Assembly (NCBI GenBank): GCA_937900285.1
Contig: CALCEM010000002.1
Span: 1 to 40,426 of the forward strand
Direction of reading: 5' to 3'
Origin: an uncultured Fretibacterium sp.
Lineage (GTDB): Bacteria > Synergistota > Synergistia > Synergistales > Aminobacteriaceae
Length of the DNA: 40,426 nt
Positions 9,105 through 18,484 of this stretch are shown here, one piece after another; the stretch's first letter is position 1, and every line of letters begins with the position of its first letter. The notes under the pieces were generated by a model. The model saw only the letters and a program-made list of their open reading frames with translations, did no database searches and had not been told where the DNA came from. A program made the position numbers and the translations under genes.

Positions 9105-10267
9105 TCAGAAAAATTTTTGACATCATAGCTGGTAATGCTGTGCCTGCGATATTTATTTTAATTTCAGCTTTTGCGATTCCATATTCTGGATATTCTGCGA
9201 GCTATTTGATTCAGGAATTATTAACGAGGATCGGGCGTAATTCGTTTTCAATTTTGGCGCTGTTAATTCCAATAGCTGCGGGAATGGGTTTAAATTTCGG
9301 TATGGTTCTCGGAGCTATGGCCGGGCAAATAGGATTATTATTTATATGCGACTGGGGAATCGTAGGAATACCCGGTATGGTCTTAGCGATGTTAGTTGGC
9401 ACACCGATAGCGATAATACTCGGAATTTTTTGCGGAGGAGTTTTGAACCGTGCGAAGGGTCGCGAAATGGTAACGAGTTACATATTAGGATTTTTTATAA
9501 ACGGAGTATATCAGATGGTCGTATTATATTTAATGGGCTGGATAATTCCTATAACGAACCCTGCGTTATTATTATCTCGCGGATATGGTGTGCGTAATGC
9601 TGTAAGTTTATTGGGTATACGCGGCGTTTTAGATAATTTGATCCCGGCCGTAATAACTGGCACGAATGGCACGCAACAATTTTTAAATATAAACGGTGCG
9701 AACACATTTTTATTAATTCAAATTCCGTTTATTGATGGCGTGATAAAAATTCCGTTAGCGACATTTATTTTAATTGGATTGTTCTGCGTTTTTATATTAT
9801 GGTTCAACAAAACAAAATTAGGCCATGACATGAAAGCGATCGGACAAAGTCAAAGCGTTGCGGATTCTGCTGGGATTGCGGTGGACAGAACCAGAATAAT
9901 AGCGATTGTAATTTCTACGGTGTTAGCATGTTACGGACAAATAATTTATTTACAGAACATGGGGACATTAAACACGTATAACAGCCATGATCAGACCGGA
10001 ATGTTTTCAATTGCTGCGTTATTGATTGGTGGAGCGAGCGTTTCACGTGCAAAAATAATAAATGTTTTTGTCGGAGTAATATTATTTCATTTAATGTTCA
10101 TAGTAGCACCGATGGCCGGTAAAAATTTAATAGGTGATGCTCAAATCGGAGAATATTTCCGGGTGTTTGTTTCGTACGGAATAATAGCGATAGCACTCGT
10201 ATTACATGCATGGAAGCGTAATCGTGAAAAGGAAGCTGCCAGACGAAATCTCAGAGGAGGTAAATAA
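9101..10267 (+). CDS. ABC transporter permease 2 (RbsC/BPD_transp_2 type)
   Basis: This 388-residue multi-span membrane protein is the second pore half. It parallels permease 1: MGLNFGMVLGAMAGQ, VLNRAKGREMVTSYI (compare LNRVKGDEMMIATYV in permease 1), SAGIAVDRTRIIAIVISTVL and ALLIGGASVSRAKI. The ATG overlaps the preceding stop by four bases (ATGA at 9101-9104). The tail is basic (HAWKRNREKEAARRNLRGGK). Confidence 0.9.
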   Translation: MIRKIFDIIAGNAVPAIFILISAFAIPYSGYSASYLIQELLTRIGRNSFSILALLIPIAAGMGLNFGMVLGAMAGQIGLLFICDWGIVGIPGMVLAMLVGTPIAIILGIFCGGVLNRAKGREMVTSYILGFFINGVYQMVVLYLMGWIIPITNPALLLSRGYGVRNAVSLLGIRGVLDNLIPAVITGTNGTQQFLNINGANTFLLIQIPFIDGVIKIPLATFILIGLFCVFILWFNKTKLGHDMKAIGQSQSVADSAGIAVDRTRIIAIVISTVLACYGQIIYLQNMGTLNTYNSHDQTGMFSIAALLIGGASVSRAKIINVFVGVILFHLMFIVAPMAGKNLIGDAQIGEYFRVFVSYGIIAIALVLHAWKRNREKEAARRNLRGGK

Positions 10268-10270
10268 ATT

Positions 10271-10663
10271 ATGTTCGTAAAATTTTTAAAATTCCTTATG
10301 AGATGGTTTCAGCGTTTAATTTTGATAGCAGGTTTAATAATTTTGGGTATCTGGTTATTTTTTATTGGACGCGAGCATAATATTTATTTGGATAATAAAT
10401 CATTTGGAGAATATAAAGCGTTTGAACAGGTAAACGTGAAAATAAATGACGGCGAAGAAGCGGAATTATTGCCGAGAGATCGTGATGTTCGTAAAGCTGT
10501 CGGAACGAAATTTAAAATTTATGCTGAAGTTTTTGATGAGGACGGAAAAATAATAAACACTGTTGAGCGCGAAATATTTCCGAAATGCAGTAAAGATATT
10601 ATGATAAATTTGCCTGCGTTTGTTGGAGGTTCAGAAAAATTTTTGATGCCAGCTCCAAAATAA
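10271..10663 (+). CDS. Small membrane-anchored protein of the ABC operon, unknown function
   Basis: The 130-residue protein has one transmembrane segment (about 16-34, RLILIAGLIILGIWLFFIG) and a mainly polar domain of about 95 residues that would face the periplasm, given the basic N terminus. AGGAGGT lies nine bases before the ATG, inside the end of the permease gene, so it belongs to the operon. I do not recognise a characterised family. Position suggests an accessory or assembly part of the importer, which is an inference. Confidence 0.75.
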   Translation: MFVKFLKFLMRWFQRLILIAGLIILGIWLFFIGREHNIYLDNKSFGEYKAFEQVNVKINDGEEAELLPRDRDVRKAVGTKFKIYAEVFDEDGKIINTVEREIFPKCSKDIMINLPAFVGGSEKFLMPAPK

Positions 10664-10701
10664 AAATTTGAGTTTAAATTAAAATTGTAATTAAAATTAA
10701 A

Positions 10702-10737
10702 ATCCTCCTGCCGAAATTCTGACGGGGGGATATATTT
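10702..10737 (+). terminator. Terminator after the ABC operon
   Basis: ATCCTC and CCG pair with CGG and GGGGAT (three-base bulge, loop about nine bases), followed by ATATATTTTATAAAAA. It ends the importer unit 38 bases past the last gene. Confidence 0.5.
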
Positions 10738-10772
10738 TATAAAAATTTCTTGATTTAGCGTTAATGCTTTTC

Positions 10773-10781
10773 TGTTAGAAT
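10773..10781 (+). promoter_or_regulatory. Extended -10 promoter candidate for the acyl-CoA ligase genes
   Basis: TGT-TAGAAT lies 43 bases before the first ligase start. The nearest -35-like hexamer, TTGATT, is 20 bases upstream, too far for a normal spacer. Confidence 0.35.
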
Positions 10782-10823
10782 TCTGAAGTTTAATTTTAAA
10801 ATTTTAAACGGGAGATAAAAAAA

Positions 10824-12302
10824 ATGTTACGACTAAATAAAATTATTGACGAATATTTAAATAATAAGCCCGATAAAAATTCTTTCTGGTTTAAAAATTC
10901 TTGGCTGACTCGAAAAGATTTATTAAAACTCGCCGATGAAAAAACAGAAATTTTAAAAAATGCAGGCTTCTCAAATGGTCAGCGCCTCGTCTCCTTAATG
11001 CCTAATTCGCCGGATACTTTAGCGTTAATGTTAGCTGTCTGGAGATTGGGCGGAATATTTTGCCCACTCAACGAAAAAACCGGAGAAATTTCACTCCTCA
11101 AAACTTTAAATTTGCTTCAGCCTTTCGCAGTCATCGTCTCAAAAATTGTTAAATCCGATTTAATTGAAGCTCTAAAAAATTCCGGCTGGCCCTGCGTAAC
11201 AAGTCCGATCGAAAATTTTAAGGGCATTACCAAAAATCAGGATTCCGAAAATTTTGCCGTAATATTCTCAACTTCAGGAACTACAGGCGAACCCAAAGCA
11301 GTCCCGCTCACTCACGAAAATTTATATAATAACTGCATGGCCTGTAAAGAACATATCGAAATTTTAGACGAGAACGACATATTTTTAAACGTTCTGCCGA
11401 ATTTTCACGCTTTCGGTTTTACAATTGGAGGGTTATTGCCGTTTTGCATCGGAGCTTCTGAAGTCCTGCTTGAAAGTTTTATGCCGCCATCTAATACTAT
11501 TAAGGCCATTGAAGATTCTAAAGCAAATTTATTATTACTCGTTCCAACAATGATCGGCTTCGTTACTTCAATGCTCGAACGCTCAAATAAAAAATTTTCA
11601 GGCATAAAATTATTAATCGCCGGCGGTGACAGATATAATTTTAAAATAGATGAGCGCGTAAAAAATTCGTTTGGCGTTCCAGTTTTGGAAGGTTACGGCA
11701 TCACAGAATGTTCTCCGGTTTTAGCAGTAAATAAAAATTATAACGTCCGAAAATTGGGAACTGTCGGCACAAAATTACCGGGCTTCGAAATTAAATTATG
11801 TTCCGAAAATGGCGATGAAATTAAAAATTCAAATGAGGGCATTTTATGGGTTAAAGGTCCGTCCGTTACTCCCGGATATTATCACGCCGAAGAAATTAAC
11901 AAGGAAAGATTTAAAGACGGCTGGTTTTATACTGGAGATTACGTCCAAATTGATGACGAAGGTTATATAAAAATTTTGGATCGCGTAACTGATATTATTA
12001 TCGTCGGAGGCTTTAACGTTTATCCGCAAGAAGTTGAAGCAATTTTGTCCGAACATCCTGCCGTAAATATTCCCGTTGTCGTTGGCATGCCTAATGATAT
12101 TAGCGGCGAAGTCCCAAAAGCATACATCGTTAAAAATAAAGACGCTGAAATAACTTCAAATGAATTAATTAAATTTTGCAAGGAACGTTTAGCACATTAT
12201 AAAGTACCGAGAAGTATCGAATTTGTAGACAGCCTGCCGATTTCTGCAACTGGTAAAATTCTGCGCAGGGTTTTGCGTCAAAAGGAGCGTGAAAAAAATT
12301 AA
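10824..12302 (+). CDS. AMP-dependent acyl-CoA ligase, copy 1
   Basis: This 492-residue enzyme of the ANL superfamily would activate a fatty or other carboxylic acid to an acyl-AMP and then a thioester. Key segments are the P-loop FSTSGTTGEPKAVPLTH, GYGITECSPV, WFYTGDYVQIDDEG, the hinge DRVTDIIIVGGFNVYPQEVE and a C-terminal GKILRR with the catalytic Lys. It is close to the long-chain acyl-CoA synthetase branch, but the substrate cannot be read from sequence. GGGAG lies nine bases before the ATG. The next gene is a paralogue in the same order of motifs, so the two likely arose by tandem duplication. Confidence 0.9.
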   Translation: MLRLNKIIDEYLNNKPDKNSFWFKNSWLTRKDLLKLADEKTEILKNAGFSNGQRLVSLMPNSPDTLALMLAVWRLGGIFCPLNEKTGEISLLKTLNLLQPFAVIVSKIVKSDLIEALKNSGWPCVTSPIENFKGITKNQDSENFAVIFSTSGTTGEPKAVPLTHENLYNNCMACKEHIEILDENDIFLNVLPNFHAFGFTIGGLLPFCIGASEVLLESFMPPSNTIKAIEDSKANLLLLVPTMIGFVTSMLERSNKKFSGIKLLIAGGDRYNFKIDERVKNSFGVPVLEGYGITECSPVLAVNKNYNVRKLGTVGTKLPGFEIKLCSENGDEIKNSNEGILWVKGPSVTPGYYHAEEINKERFKDGWFYTGDYVQIDDEGYIKILDRVTDIIIVGGFNVYPQEVEAILSEHPAVNIPVVVGMPNDISGEVPKAYIVKNKDAEITSNELIKFCKERLAHYKVPRSIEFVDSLPISATGKILRRVLRQKEREKN

Positions 12303-12303
12303 A

Positions 12304-13812
12304 ATGCGTCTCGAACAAATAATTTTAAACAATCTCGAAACTAATCAGGACGATAAATGCTACTGGTTTAACGGCGAATGGCACAACCGTAAAAATATGC
12401 TCGAATTAATAAACACCTGCGAAAAATTTTTAATTGCTTCCGGGTTCAAATCTGGTCAGCGCCTCGTCATAATGTTAAAAAATGATCCCATGTTTGTAGC
12501 TTTAGCCCTTGCCATTTGGAAATTACACGGAACAATTTGCCCGCTCAATGAAAAAGCAGGTAACGATGCTTTAAAACATACTCTCAATTTAATACAGCCG
12601 TTCGGTTTAATAATTTCATCTGAAGCCGAAAAAAATATTAATGACGAAATCAAAAACGCATGGCCGAATATAATTTATAATGGTGGCTCAAGTTTTGAAA
12701 ATTTAAATTTAAGCGGAATAATTCGGGAATCAAGCGATGAAAATATTGCGGTGATCTTTTCGACTTCCGGCACAACTGGAAACCCGAAAGCAGTCCCATT
12801 AACGCACGGGAATTTAATTTCAAACTGCACCGAAGTAAAAAAACATATTTACGAATATGAACAGAGCGACATATTTTTAAACGCTTTACCTAATTTTCAC
12901 TCATTCGGCTTTACATGTTCTATGATGCTGCCTTTAAGTTTTGGCGCAAAAATTGCAATTGTCCCGTCATTCTTGCCACCTGCTGGAACTGTCAGGGCAT
13001 TGCTCGAAGCAAAAGTAAATGTTATGTATGTAGTACCGGCCATGATGTCATATTTAGTGACGGCCGCGAGTAAAAATAAAATCCCTATTGAAGCATTCAC
13101 CTCACAAAAATTTATTTGCACTGGCGGAGATCGTTTGAATCCCGGAGTTTATTCACAGGCAATAAAATTATTTGGTCGCAATATGATCACTGAAGGTTAT
13201 GGCTTAACTGAAACATCGCCGGTCGTCTGCATGAACAAGGATATTAAATCAAGCAAAGCCGGAAGCGTCGGGCCAATAATTCCGGGATATGAATTTAAAC
13301 TGAAAACCCGTGAAAATTTGCCGACTGATTTAAACGAGGGAGTTTTATGGGTGAAAGGCGGTTCAGTTACGCCAGGATATTACAAAGCTCCGGAAATTAC
13401 GGCGGAGAGATTTGATTCAGATGGATTTTTTAACACTGGCGATTACGTTCAAATTGATTCAGATGGTTACGTGACAATTTTGGATCGAGTTACGGATATT
13501 ATTATTGTGAGCGGCTTCAATGTTTATCCGCAAGAGGTCGAAAAAATTTTATCGGAACATCCCGCCGTACAAACAGCGATCGTCGTCGGAATGCCTCACG
13601 CTACAAACGGCGAAATACCAGAAGCATATATACAACGTAAAGAAGGATTTAATAATGTTACTGAACGCGAAATAATAAAATTTGCAAAAGAACGCCTCGC
13701 ACATTTTAAAGTGCCTCGTAAAGTTGAATTTGTTGATGAATTTCCGCTTTCTGGAACTGGGAAAATTTTACGCAGAATTTTACGCGAAAAATCCGGGCGC
13801 AAAAGCCTTTAA
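12304..13812 (+). CDS. AMP-dependent acyl-CoA ligase, copy 2 (tandem paralogue)
   Basis: This paralogue of the preceding gene has FSTSGTTGNPKAVPLTH, EGYGLTETSPV, FFNTGDYVQIDSDG, DRVTDIIIVSGFNVYPQEVE and SGTGKILRRILR. I place the start at ATG 12304 because the protein then begins MRLEQIILNNLE, aligning with MLRLNKIIDEYL of copy 1. A GTG at 12289 is possible but overlaps the AAGGAG site. Spacing to the ATG is then long, about 16 bases. Only one base separates it from the upstream stop. Differences in the substrate pocket could give the two enzymes distinct acids, or they may act as a heteromer; neither is shown. Confidence 0.88.
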   Translation: MRLEQIILNNLETNQDDKCYWFNGEWHNRKNMLELINTCEKFLIASGFKSGQRLVIMLKNDPMFVALALAIWKLHGTICPLNEKAGNDALKHTLNLIQPFGLIISSEAEKNINDEIKNAWPNIIYNGGSSFENLNLSGIIRESSDENIAVIFSTSGTTGNPKAVPLTHGNLISNCTEVKKHIYEYEQSDIFLNALPNFHSFGFTCSMMLPLSFGAKIAIVPSFLPPAGTVRALLEAKVNVMYVVPAMMSYLVTAASKNKIPIEAFTSQKFICTGGDRLNPGVYSQAIKLFGRNMITEGYGLTETSPVVCMNKDIKSSKAGSVGPIIPGYEFKLKTRENLPTDLNEGVLWVKGGSVTPGYYKAPEITAERFDSDGFFNTGDYVQIDSDGYVTILDRVTDIIIVSGFNVYPQEVEKILSEHPAVQTAIVVGMPHATNGEIPEAYIQRKEGFNNVTEREIIKFAKERLAHFKVPRKVEFVDEFPLSGTGKILRRILREKSGRKSL

Positions 13813-13822
13813 ATTTTAAATT

Positions 13823-14611
13823 ATGAAGCTCGCAACATTCAACGTAAATTCAATAAGAGCACGCGTTCAAATTTTAGAGAAGTGGTTATGTGAAGTTGAA
13901 CCGGATTTATTATTTATGCAGGAATTGAAATGCAAAAATGAATTTTTTCCGGAAATATTTTTTAAGAGTCTTGGATATTCGTCATATTTCAACGGTGAAA
14001 AAAGTTATAACGGCGTTGGAGTTCTGGTTAAAAATAATTTGAATCCTGATAAAATAAAAATAAATTTCGGGTTTGATGATGAAAGTTTTATGACGCGGGT
14101 ATTAAATTTTGAGCTTAATAACAATGAAAATAATTTAAAAATTTTATGCACGTATGTTCCGCAGGGTAAATCAGTAGGACATGAAGATTTTATAATCAAG
14201 AAGGAATTTTTTAAGCAGGTAAAAAATATAATTCAGGATAATTTAAATTTAAACAATAATTTTATTTGGCTTGGAGATTTAAACGTTGCGCCGGAATTTG
14301 AAGATGTTACGAACCCGGAAAATAAAAAAGATCATGTATGTTTTTGCGCAGAAATTCGGGAAATTTTTAAAAATACTCGTGAAGGTTTAACAGATATATT
14401 TCGGCAGTTTAATAAAAATCCTGATGAATATACATTTTATGATTATCGTGTACCGAACGCTGTCGCCCGTAAAATAGGCTGGAGAATTGATCATATTTTG
14501 GCGAGTAAAAATTTAATTAAAAAATTTAAATCGTGTTATATTGATTTGCGCCCAAGACTCTGGGAAAAACCTTCGGATCATGTTCCGTTAATTGCCGAAA
14601 TAAATTTATAA
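13823..14611 (+). CDS. xth: Exodeoxyribonuclease III / AP endonuclease
   Basis: This 262-residue Mg-dependent DNA repair nuclease cuts at abasic sites and degrades 3' ends. It shows KLATFNVNSIRAR, the metal-binding Glu in FMQELKC, YNGVGVLV, CTYVPQG, WLGDLNVAPE with the active Asp and Asn, WRIDHILAS, and the final SDHVPLIAEI with the catalytic Asp-His. Length is typical. It follows the acyl-CoA ligase by ten bases without a strong Shine-Dalgarno, so it is probably co-transcribed although unrelated in function. Confidence 0.96.
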   Translation: MKLATFNVNSIRARVQILEKWLCEVEPDLLFMQELKCKNEFFPEIFFKSLGYSSYFNGEKSYNGVGVLVKNNLNPDKIKINFGFDDESFMTRVLNFELNNNENNLKILCTYVPQGKSVGHEDFIIKKEFFKQVKNIIQDNLNLNNNFIWLGDLNVAPEFEDVTNPENKKDHVCFCAEIREIFKNTREGLTDIFRQFNKNPDEYTFYDYRVPNAVARKIGWRIDHILASKNLIKKFKSCYIDLRPRLWEKPSDHVPLIAEINL

Positions 14612-14628
14612 AATAATTTAATCAAATT

Positions 14629-14662
14629 TCCCGGATTTAAAATTTATGTCCGGGATTTTTTT
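14629..14662 (+). terminator. Intrinsic terminator after xth
   Basis: Perfect stem TCCCGGA / TCCGGGA with a 13-base loop, followed by seven T. It closes the ligase-xth unit. Confidence 0.85.
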
Positions 14663-14739
14663 GTTGGTTTACTTTTCGATTTCGTTTAAATAAAATTTCT
14701 TGAGTATCATCATTTTGAAAATATTATGATTATACATGT

Positions 14740-14768
14740 TTTAGGTTTTTATTCTTTTCGTGTAAAAT
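14740..14768 (+). promoter_or_regulatory. Promoter candidate for the flagellar/chemotaxis operon
   Basis: TTTAGG and TAAAAT are 17 bases apart and end 44 bases before flhA. This resembles a housekeeping sigma promoter; no flagellar sigma-28 box (TAAA, GCCGATAA) is visible here. Confidence 0.4.
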
Positions 14769-14812
14769 ACAAATAATCATAAAACATAAAATTTTGTATA
14801 GATAAGGGATGA

Positions 14813-16981
14813 ATGATCTTGGCTGAAGCTGCCGGTCTTGCTGGAATTGATGTGCGTAAAAAAGTGCAGAACTATTCCGATATTGGCGTAGCTCTTTTAA
14901 TGGTAATGATTATCGTCATGATGGTCGTCCCTTTGCCTACGTGGCTTATAGATATGTTGCTCGCAATGAATATTACTTTAGGTGTAGTCACGTTGCTTGT
15001 TACATTTTATGTAAAAAGGGCTTTGGATTTGGCAATTTTTCCGACGCTGTTATTAATTTCTACGCTGTTCAGATTGTCTTTAAACGTTTCGACGACCAGA
15101 TTAATTTTACTTTACGGAAATGCCGGCGAATTGATCAGCGCATTCGGAAATTTTGTTGTTGGCGGAAATTATGTCGTTGGTGTAATAATGTTTTTGATTC
15201 TCGTTATAATTCAAATGCTCGTCATTACAAAAGGTGCTGAACGTGTCGCGGAAGTTGCTGCAAGATTTACGCTCGATGCCATGCCAGGTAAACAAATGTC
15301 CATCGATGCCGATTTAAATTCGGGTTTAATTGACGAACAAGGTGCGAAACAAAGAAGGCAGGATATTCAAAAGGAAGCGGATTTTTATGGAGCTATGGAC
15401 GGTGCTTCAAAATTTGTAAAGGGCGATGCTATAGCAGGTTTAATTATCACAACGATAAATATTGTTGGAGGTTTATCAATCGGAGTTTTTATGCGCGGAA
15501 TGGATGCCGGTCAAGCTGCTGCGCATTATAGTTTGTTGACTGTCGGCGATGGTTTAGTCGGACAAATTCCAGCGTTATTATTATCCACTGCAATGGGCGT
15601 AATTGTTACGAGGGCTGCCGCTTCATCTGAATTAGGTCCGGATTTAATTAACTCGTTCACAAAATATCCAAGACCTTTATATATTGCTTCCGGAATGTTA
15701 ATTTTTTTAGGAATTTTGCCCGGCCTCCCGACTGTTCCGTTTGCTGTTTTAGCTGCTATAACTGGCGCAATGGGTTACGCCGTGAGCAGAGAAGCAAATT
15801 TACAGGCAATAACCGCCGAAGAAAATGCAACAACTGGGACAGGAGCAGGAGCTAAAAATTTACCGGCAGGAGGAAGCGGAGGAGCTTCAGCATTACCGCC
15901 GGGACAAACTCCACCGGCAGAAGCTAAACAAGAACCCGTATCACCTGAAGATGTTATGAAATTATTGACAGTCGAACCTATGGAAGCAGAAATCGGTTAC
16001 GCAATTATTCCATTGATTGACCCATCTCAAGGCGGAGACATGCTCGACAGGATTGGAACTATACGCAAACAAATGGCCATCGAAATGGGTATAGTCGTCC
16101 CTCCTATAAGAATACGCGATAATATTCAAATTAAACCGACTGAATATATTATACGTGTTAAAGGTGCGGAATCTGGACGCGGAGAATTATTGCCGGATCA
16201 TTATTTGGCCATGAACACCGGCGGAGCTGAAGAAGATTTAATCGGAGTCCCAACTAAAGAGCCTGCGTTCGGGTTGCCTGCGTTATGGATTTCTCCGGAT
16301 TTGCGCGACAAAGCTGAATCAATGGGCTATACCGTTGTAGATGCTCCGTCAGTAATGGCTACACATTTGTCCGAAGTAATTCGCAAGAACGGTGCGGAAT
16401 TGTTAACGCGTCAGGAAGTCCAAAAATTAACGGACATGGTGAAGGAAACTGCTCCGGCCGTAATAAATGAATTATTAGCTTCGTTATCGTTGGGTGAAAT
16501 TCAAAAAGTTTTACAGAATTTAATACGCGAACAAATTCCTATACGCGACCTTGTTACAATATTTGAGGCTCTTGCAGATTATGGAAAAGTTACGAGGAGT
16601 GTAGATTTTTTAACGGAACGTGCCCGCGAATCTTTATCGCGTTTGATCTCGCTTAAAATTCAAGGTCCGGACGGAGTTATAACAGCTGCTACACTTTCGC
16701 CGAACTGGGAACAAAAAATTATGGCTGGAGTTGATGGAGATTTGTCCAGAGGCTGGCAGTTAAATTTAGATCCTCGCGACGTTCAAAAAATGATAAAAGC
16801 AATTTCTCGCGCTATGGAAGACATGATAGTGAAAAATTTACCGCCGGTTTTGCTTGTTCACCCTGATGTTAGATTAATTGTGCGGAGATTGATTGAGGGT
16901 TCTATTTCAAATATTTTTGTTGTCTCATATAATGAAATAACTCGCGGAGTGCAAATTAAAACAATTGGAATGGTAGAGTAA
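14813..16981 (+). CDS. flhA: Flagellar type III export gate protein
   Basis: FlhA is the inner-membrane export gate of the flagellar type III secretion system and docks substrate-chaperone complexes. The 722-residue protein has an N-terminal half with about eight membrane segments (starting VALLMVMIIVMMVVPLPTWL) and the conserved cytoplasmic FHIPEP-type stretch PGKQMSIDADLNSGLIDE and RRQDIQKEADFYGAMDGA. An Ala/Gly/Pro-rich linker (about 345-375) leads to the large cytoplasmic domain ending VVSYNEITRGVQIKTIGMVE. AAGGGA lies four bases before ATG 14813; a TTG at 14819 is an alternative start with better spacing. It leads the operon. Confidence 0.98.
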   Translation: MILAEAAGLAGIDVRKKVQNYSDIGVALLMVMIIVMMVVPLPTWLIDMLLAMNITLGVVTLLVTFYVKRALDLAIFPTLLLISTLFRLSLNVSTTRLILLYGNAGELISAFGNFVVGGNYVVGVIMFLILVIIQMLVITKGAERVAEVAARFTLDAMPGKQMSIDADLNSGLIDEQGAKQRRQDIQKEADFYGAMDGASKFVKGDAIAGLIITTINIVGGLSIGVFMRGMDAGQAAAHYSLLTVGDGLVGQIPALLLSTAMGVIVTRAAASSELGPDLINSFTKYPRPLYIASGMLIFLGILPGLPTVPFAVLAAITGAMGYAVSREANLQAITAEENATTGTGAGAKNLPAGGSGGASALPPGQTPPAEAKQEPVSPEDVMKLLTVEPMEAEIGYAIIPLIDPSQGGDMLDRIGTIRKQMAIEMGIVVPPIRIRDNIQIKPTEYIIRVKGAESGRGELLPDHYLAMNTGGAEEDLIGVPTKEPAFGLPALWISPDLRDKAESMGYTVVDAPSVMATHLSEVIRKNGAELLTRQEVQKLTDMVKETAPAVINELLASLSLGEIQKVLQNLIREQIPIRDLVTIFEALADYGKVTRSVDFLTERARESLSRLISLKIQGPDGVITAATLSPNWEQKIMAGVDGDLSRGWQLNLDPRDVQKMIKAISRAMEDMIVKNLPPVLLVHPDVRLIVRRLIEGSISNIFVVSYNEITRGVQIKTIGMVE

Positions 16982-16987
16982 AAAATA

Positions 16988-18484
16988 ATGCGTGTTACTA
17001 GTCAAATAACATTTACAGCTAAAGATGATGCCGAAGCCTTAAGACTTGCCGCCGAAAGATTAGGGCGTGATGCGGTAATTTTATCCACCCAAATGATAAA
17101 AGAGGGCGGCGTGTTGGGTTTGTTTCAAAGATCAGTCTTGAGAGTTACCGCCGGAATTTTGGAGGATGATACTCCGCCAGCTCCACAGCCTAAAACAAGA
17201 AATATAAATAATTCTCCAATTGCGAACATGGACGAAGATACTAAACGGGAAAATTTAATAGCATTTCAAAAATTAATGGAGTTCAAAGAGCGTTCAATCG
17301 GCAAAAATAATAATACTCCGTCCCTGCCTCCAAGTCCCGAACTCGGCGAAGAAGGTTACAGAATTCCAGGCGACGAAAATATTAAAATTTCTCCTGAAGG
17401 TTTGAGGAATGCTTATAATTTAAATTCCAGGCCGCAGAATAATATTAATAATAATATCGCTCCAGAAATTAATAATAATCCCGAACCTGTCACGCAAAAT
17501 CAAAATATTCAAGCTCAAAATAATCAGCAGGATACTAATATGAAAATTTTGCAGGATCAATTTGGTGCGCTCGCTGATAAAATGGATTTTCTGTTACAGA
17601 GATTATCAGCCGTTGAAAATGGTATGAACTCAAGACAAAATATAAACATGATGAACCCAATAAATAATTTTCAGGCCGGAATACCTCAAGCAACTGGAGC
17701 AGAATCAGAAATCGAAAACCGTTTACGCTCATCAGAAGTCGATGAAAAATATATACGTAAATTATTAGCAGATTATTCAATACAACGCCGGGATAATATT
17801 GTGAAAAATAAAAAATTACCGTTTACAAAATGGCTCGCCACTCGTATAGAATGCGCTTCAGATAATGGCGGAGACCCAATCGGCGGACGTAAAGTTATGT
17901 TAATCGGGCCGACCGGTGTCGGAAAAACTACGACTATAGCAAAATTAGCCGCAATAAAAGCATTATGGGAACATAAAAAAGTATTATTATTAACGAGTGA
18001 TACGTATAGAATTGCAGCTGTTGAACAGTTAAAGACTTATGCGAAAATTTTGGGGCTTCCCGTTGAAGTCGTGTTTGATATAAATAATATTCCATCGATA
18101 ATTTCGGGACATGATAACGCGGATATAATTTTATTGGACACTGCCGGAAGGTCTCAACGTGATAAAAAAAATATGCAAGTTTTTGAGAGTTTGTATTCAG
18201 CTTTCAGACCTGATGCTGTCCATTTGGTTTTGGCTGCTAATATGAAATATAAAGATATGCTGGATGTCGTTGAACATATTCCGAACGTGCCGGTTTCACA
18301 TTTATTATTTACGAAACTTGATGAGACTGTGAGTTATGGTTCAATTTTTAATATTCAACAGGTCATGGGGAGTCCAGTATCATTTTTAACAGTTGGGCAG
18401 AACGTTCCAAAAGATATAGAAACGGCTTCTGGTTCGAGGATAGCAGATTTTTTAATGAAGACTGAAGAAGAACGCAAATCATGA
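16988..18484 (+). CDS. flhF: Flagellar placement GTPase
   Basis: FlhF is an SRP-type GTPase that helps set the site and number of flagella. The 498-residue protein has a B domain (about 1-55, QITFTAKDDAEALRLAAERL), a long Asn/Gln-rich linker (about 70-210), then the N and G domains with GPTGVGKTTTIAKLAA, DTYRIAAVEQLKTYA, LLDTAGRSQRD and FTKLDE. The linker is unusually rich in Asn from AAT codons, as in other AT-rich genomes. The stop overlaps the flhG start (ATGA at 18481-18484), matching the functional FlhF-FlhG pair. Confidence 0.97.
   Translation: MRVTSQITFTAKDDAEALRLAAERLGRDAVILSTQMIKEGGVLGLFQRSVLRVTAGILEDDTPPAPQPKTRNINNSPIANMDEDTKRENLIAFQKLMEFKERSIGKNNNTPSLPPSPELGEEGYRIPGDENIKISPEGLRNAYNLNSRPQNNINNNIAPEINNNPEPVTQNQNIQAQNNQQDTNMKILQDQFGALADKMDFLLQRLSAVENGMNSRQNINMMNPINNFQAGIPQATGAESEIENRLRSSEVDEKYIRKLLADYSIQRRDNIVKNKKLPFTKWLATRIECASDNGGDPIGGRKVMLIGPTGVGKTTTIAKLAAIKALWEHKKVLLLTSDTYRIAAVEQLKTYAKILGLPVEVVFDINNIPSIISGHDNADIILLDTAGRSQRDKKNMQVFESLYSAFRPDAVHLVLAANMKYKDMLDVVEHIPNVPVSHLLFTKLDETVSYGSIFNIQQVMGSPVSFLTVGQNVPKDIETASGSRIADFLMKTEEERKS

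Noticed and set aside
14612..14812. Riboswitch or structured leader before flhA
   Set aside because: Apart from the xth terminator and an AT-rich promoter region, I found no pairing pattern resembling a known riboswitch.
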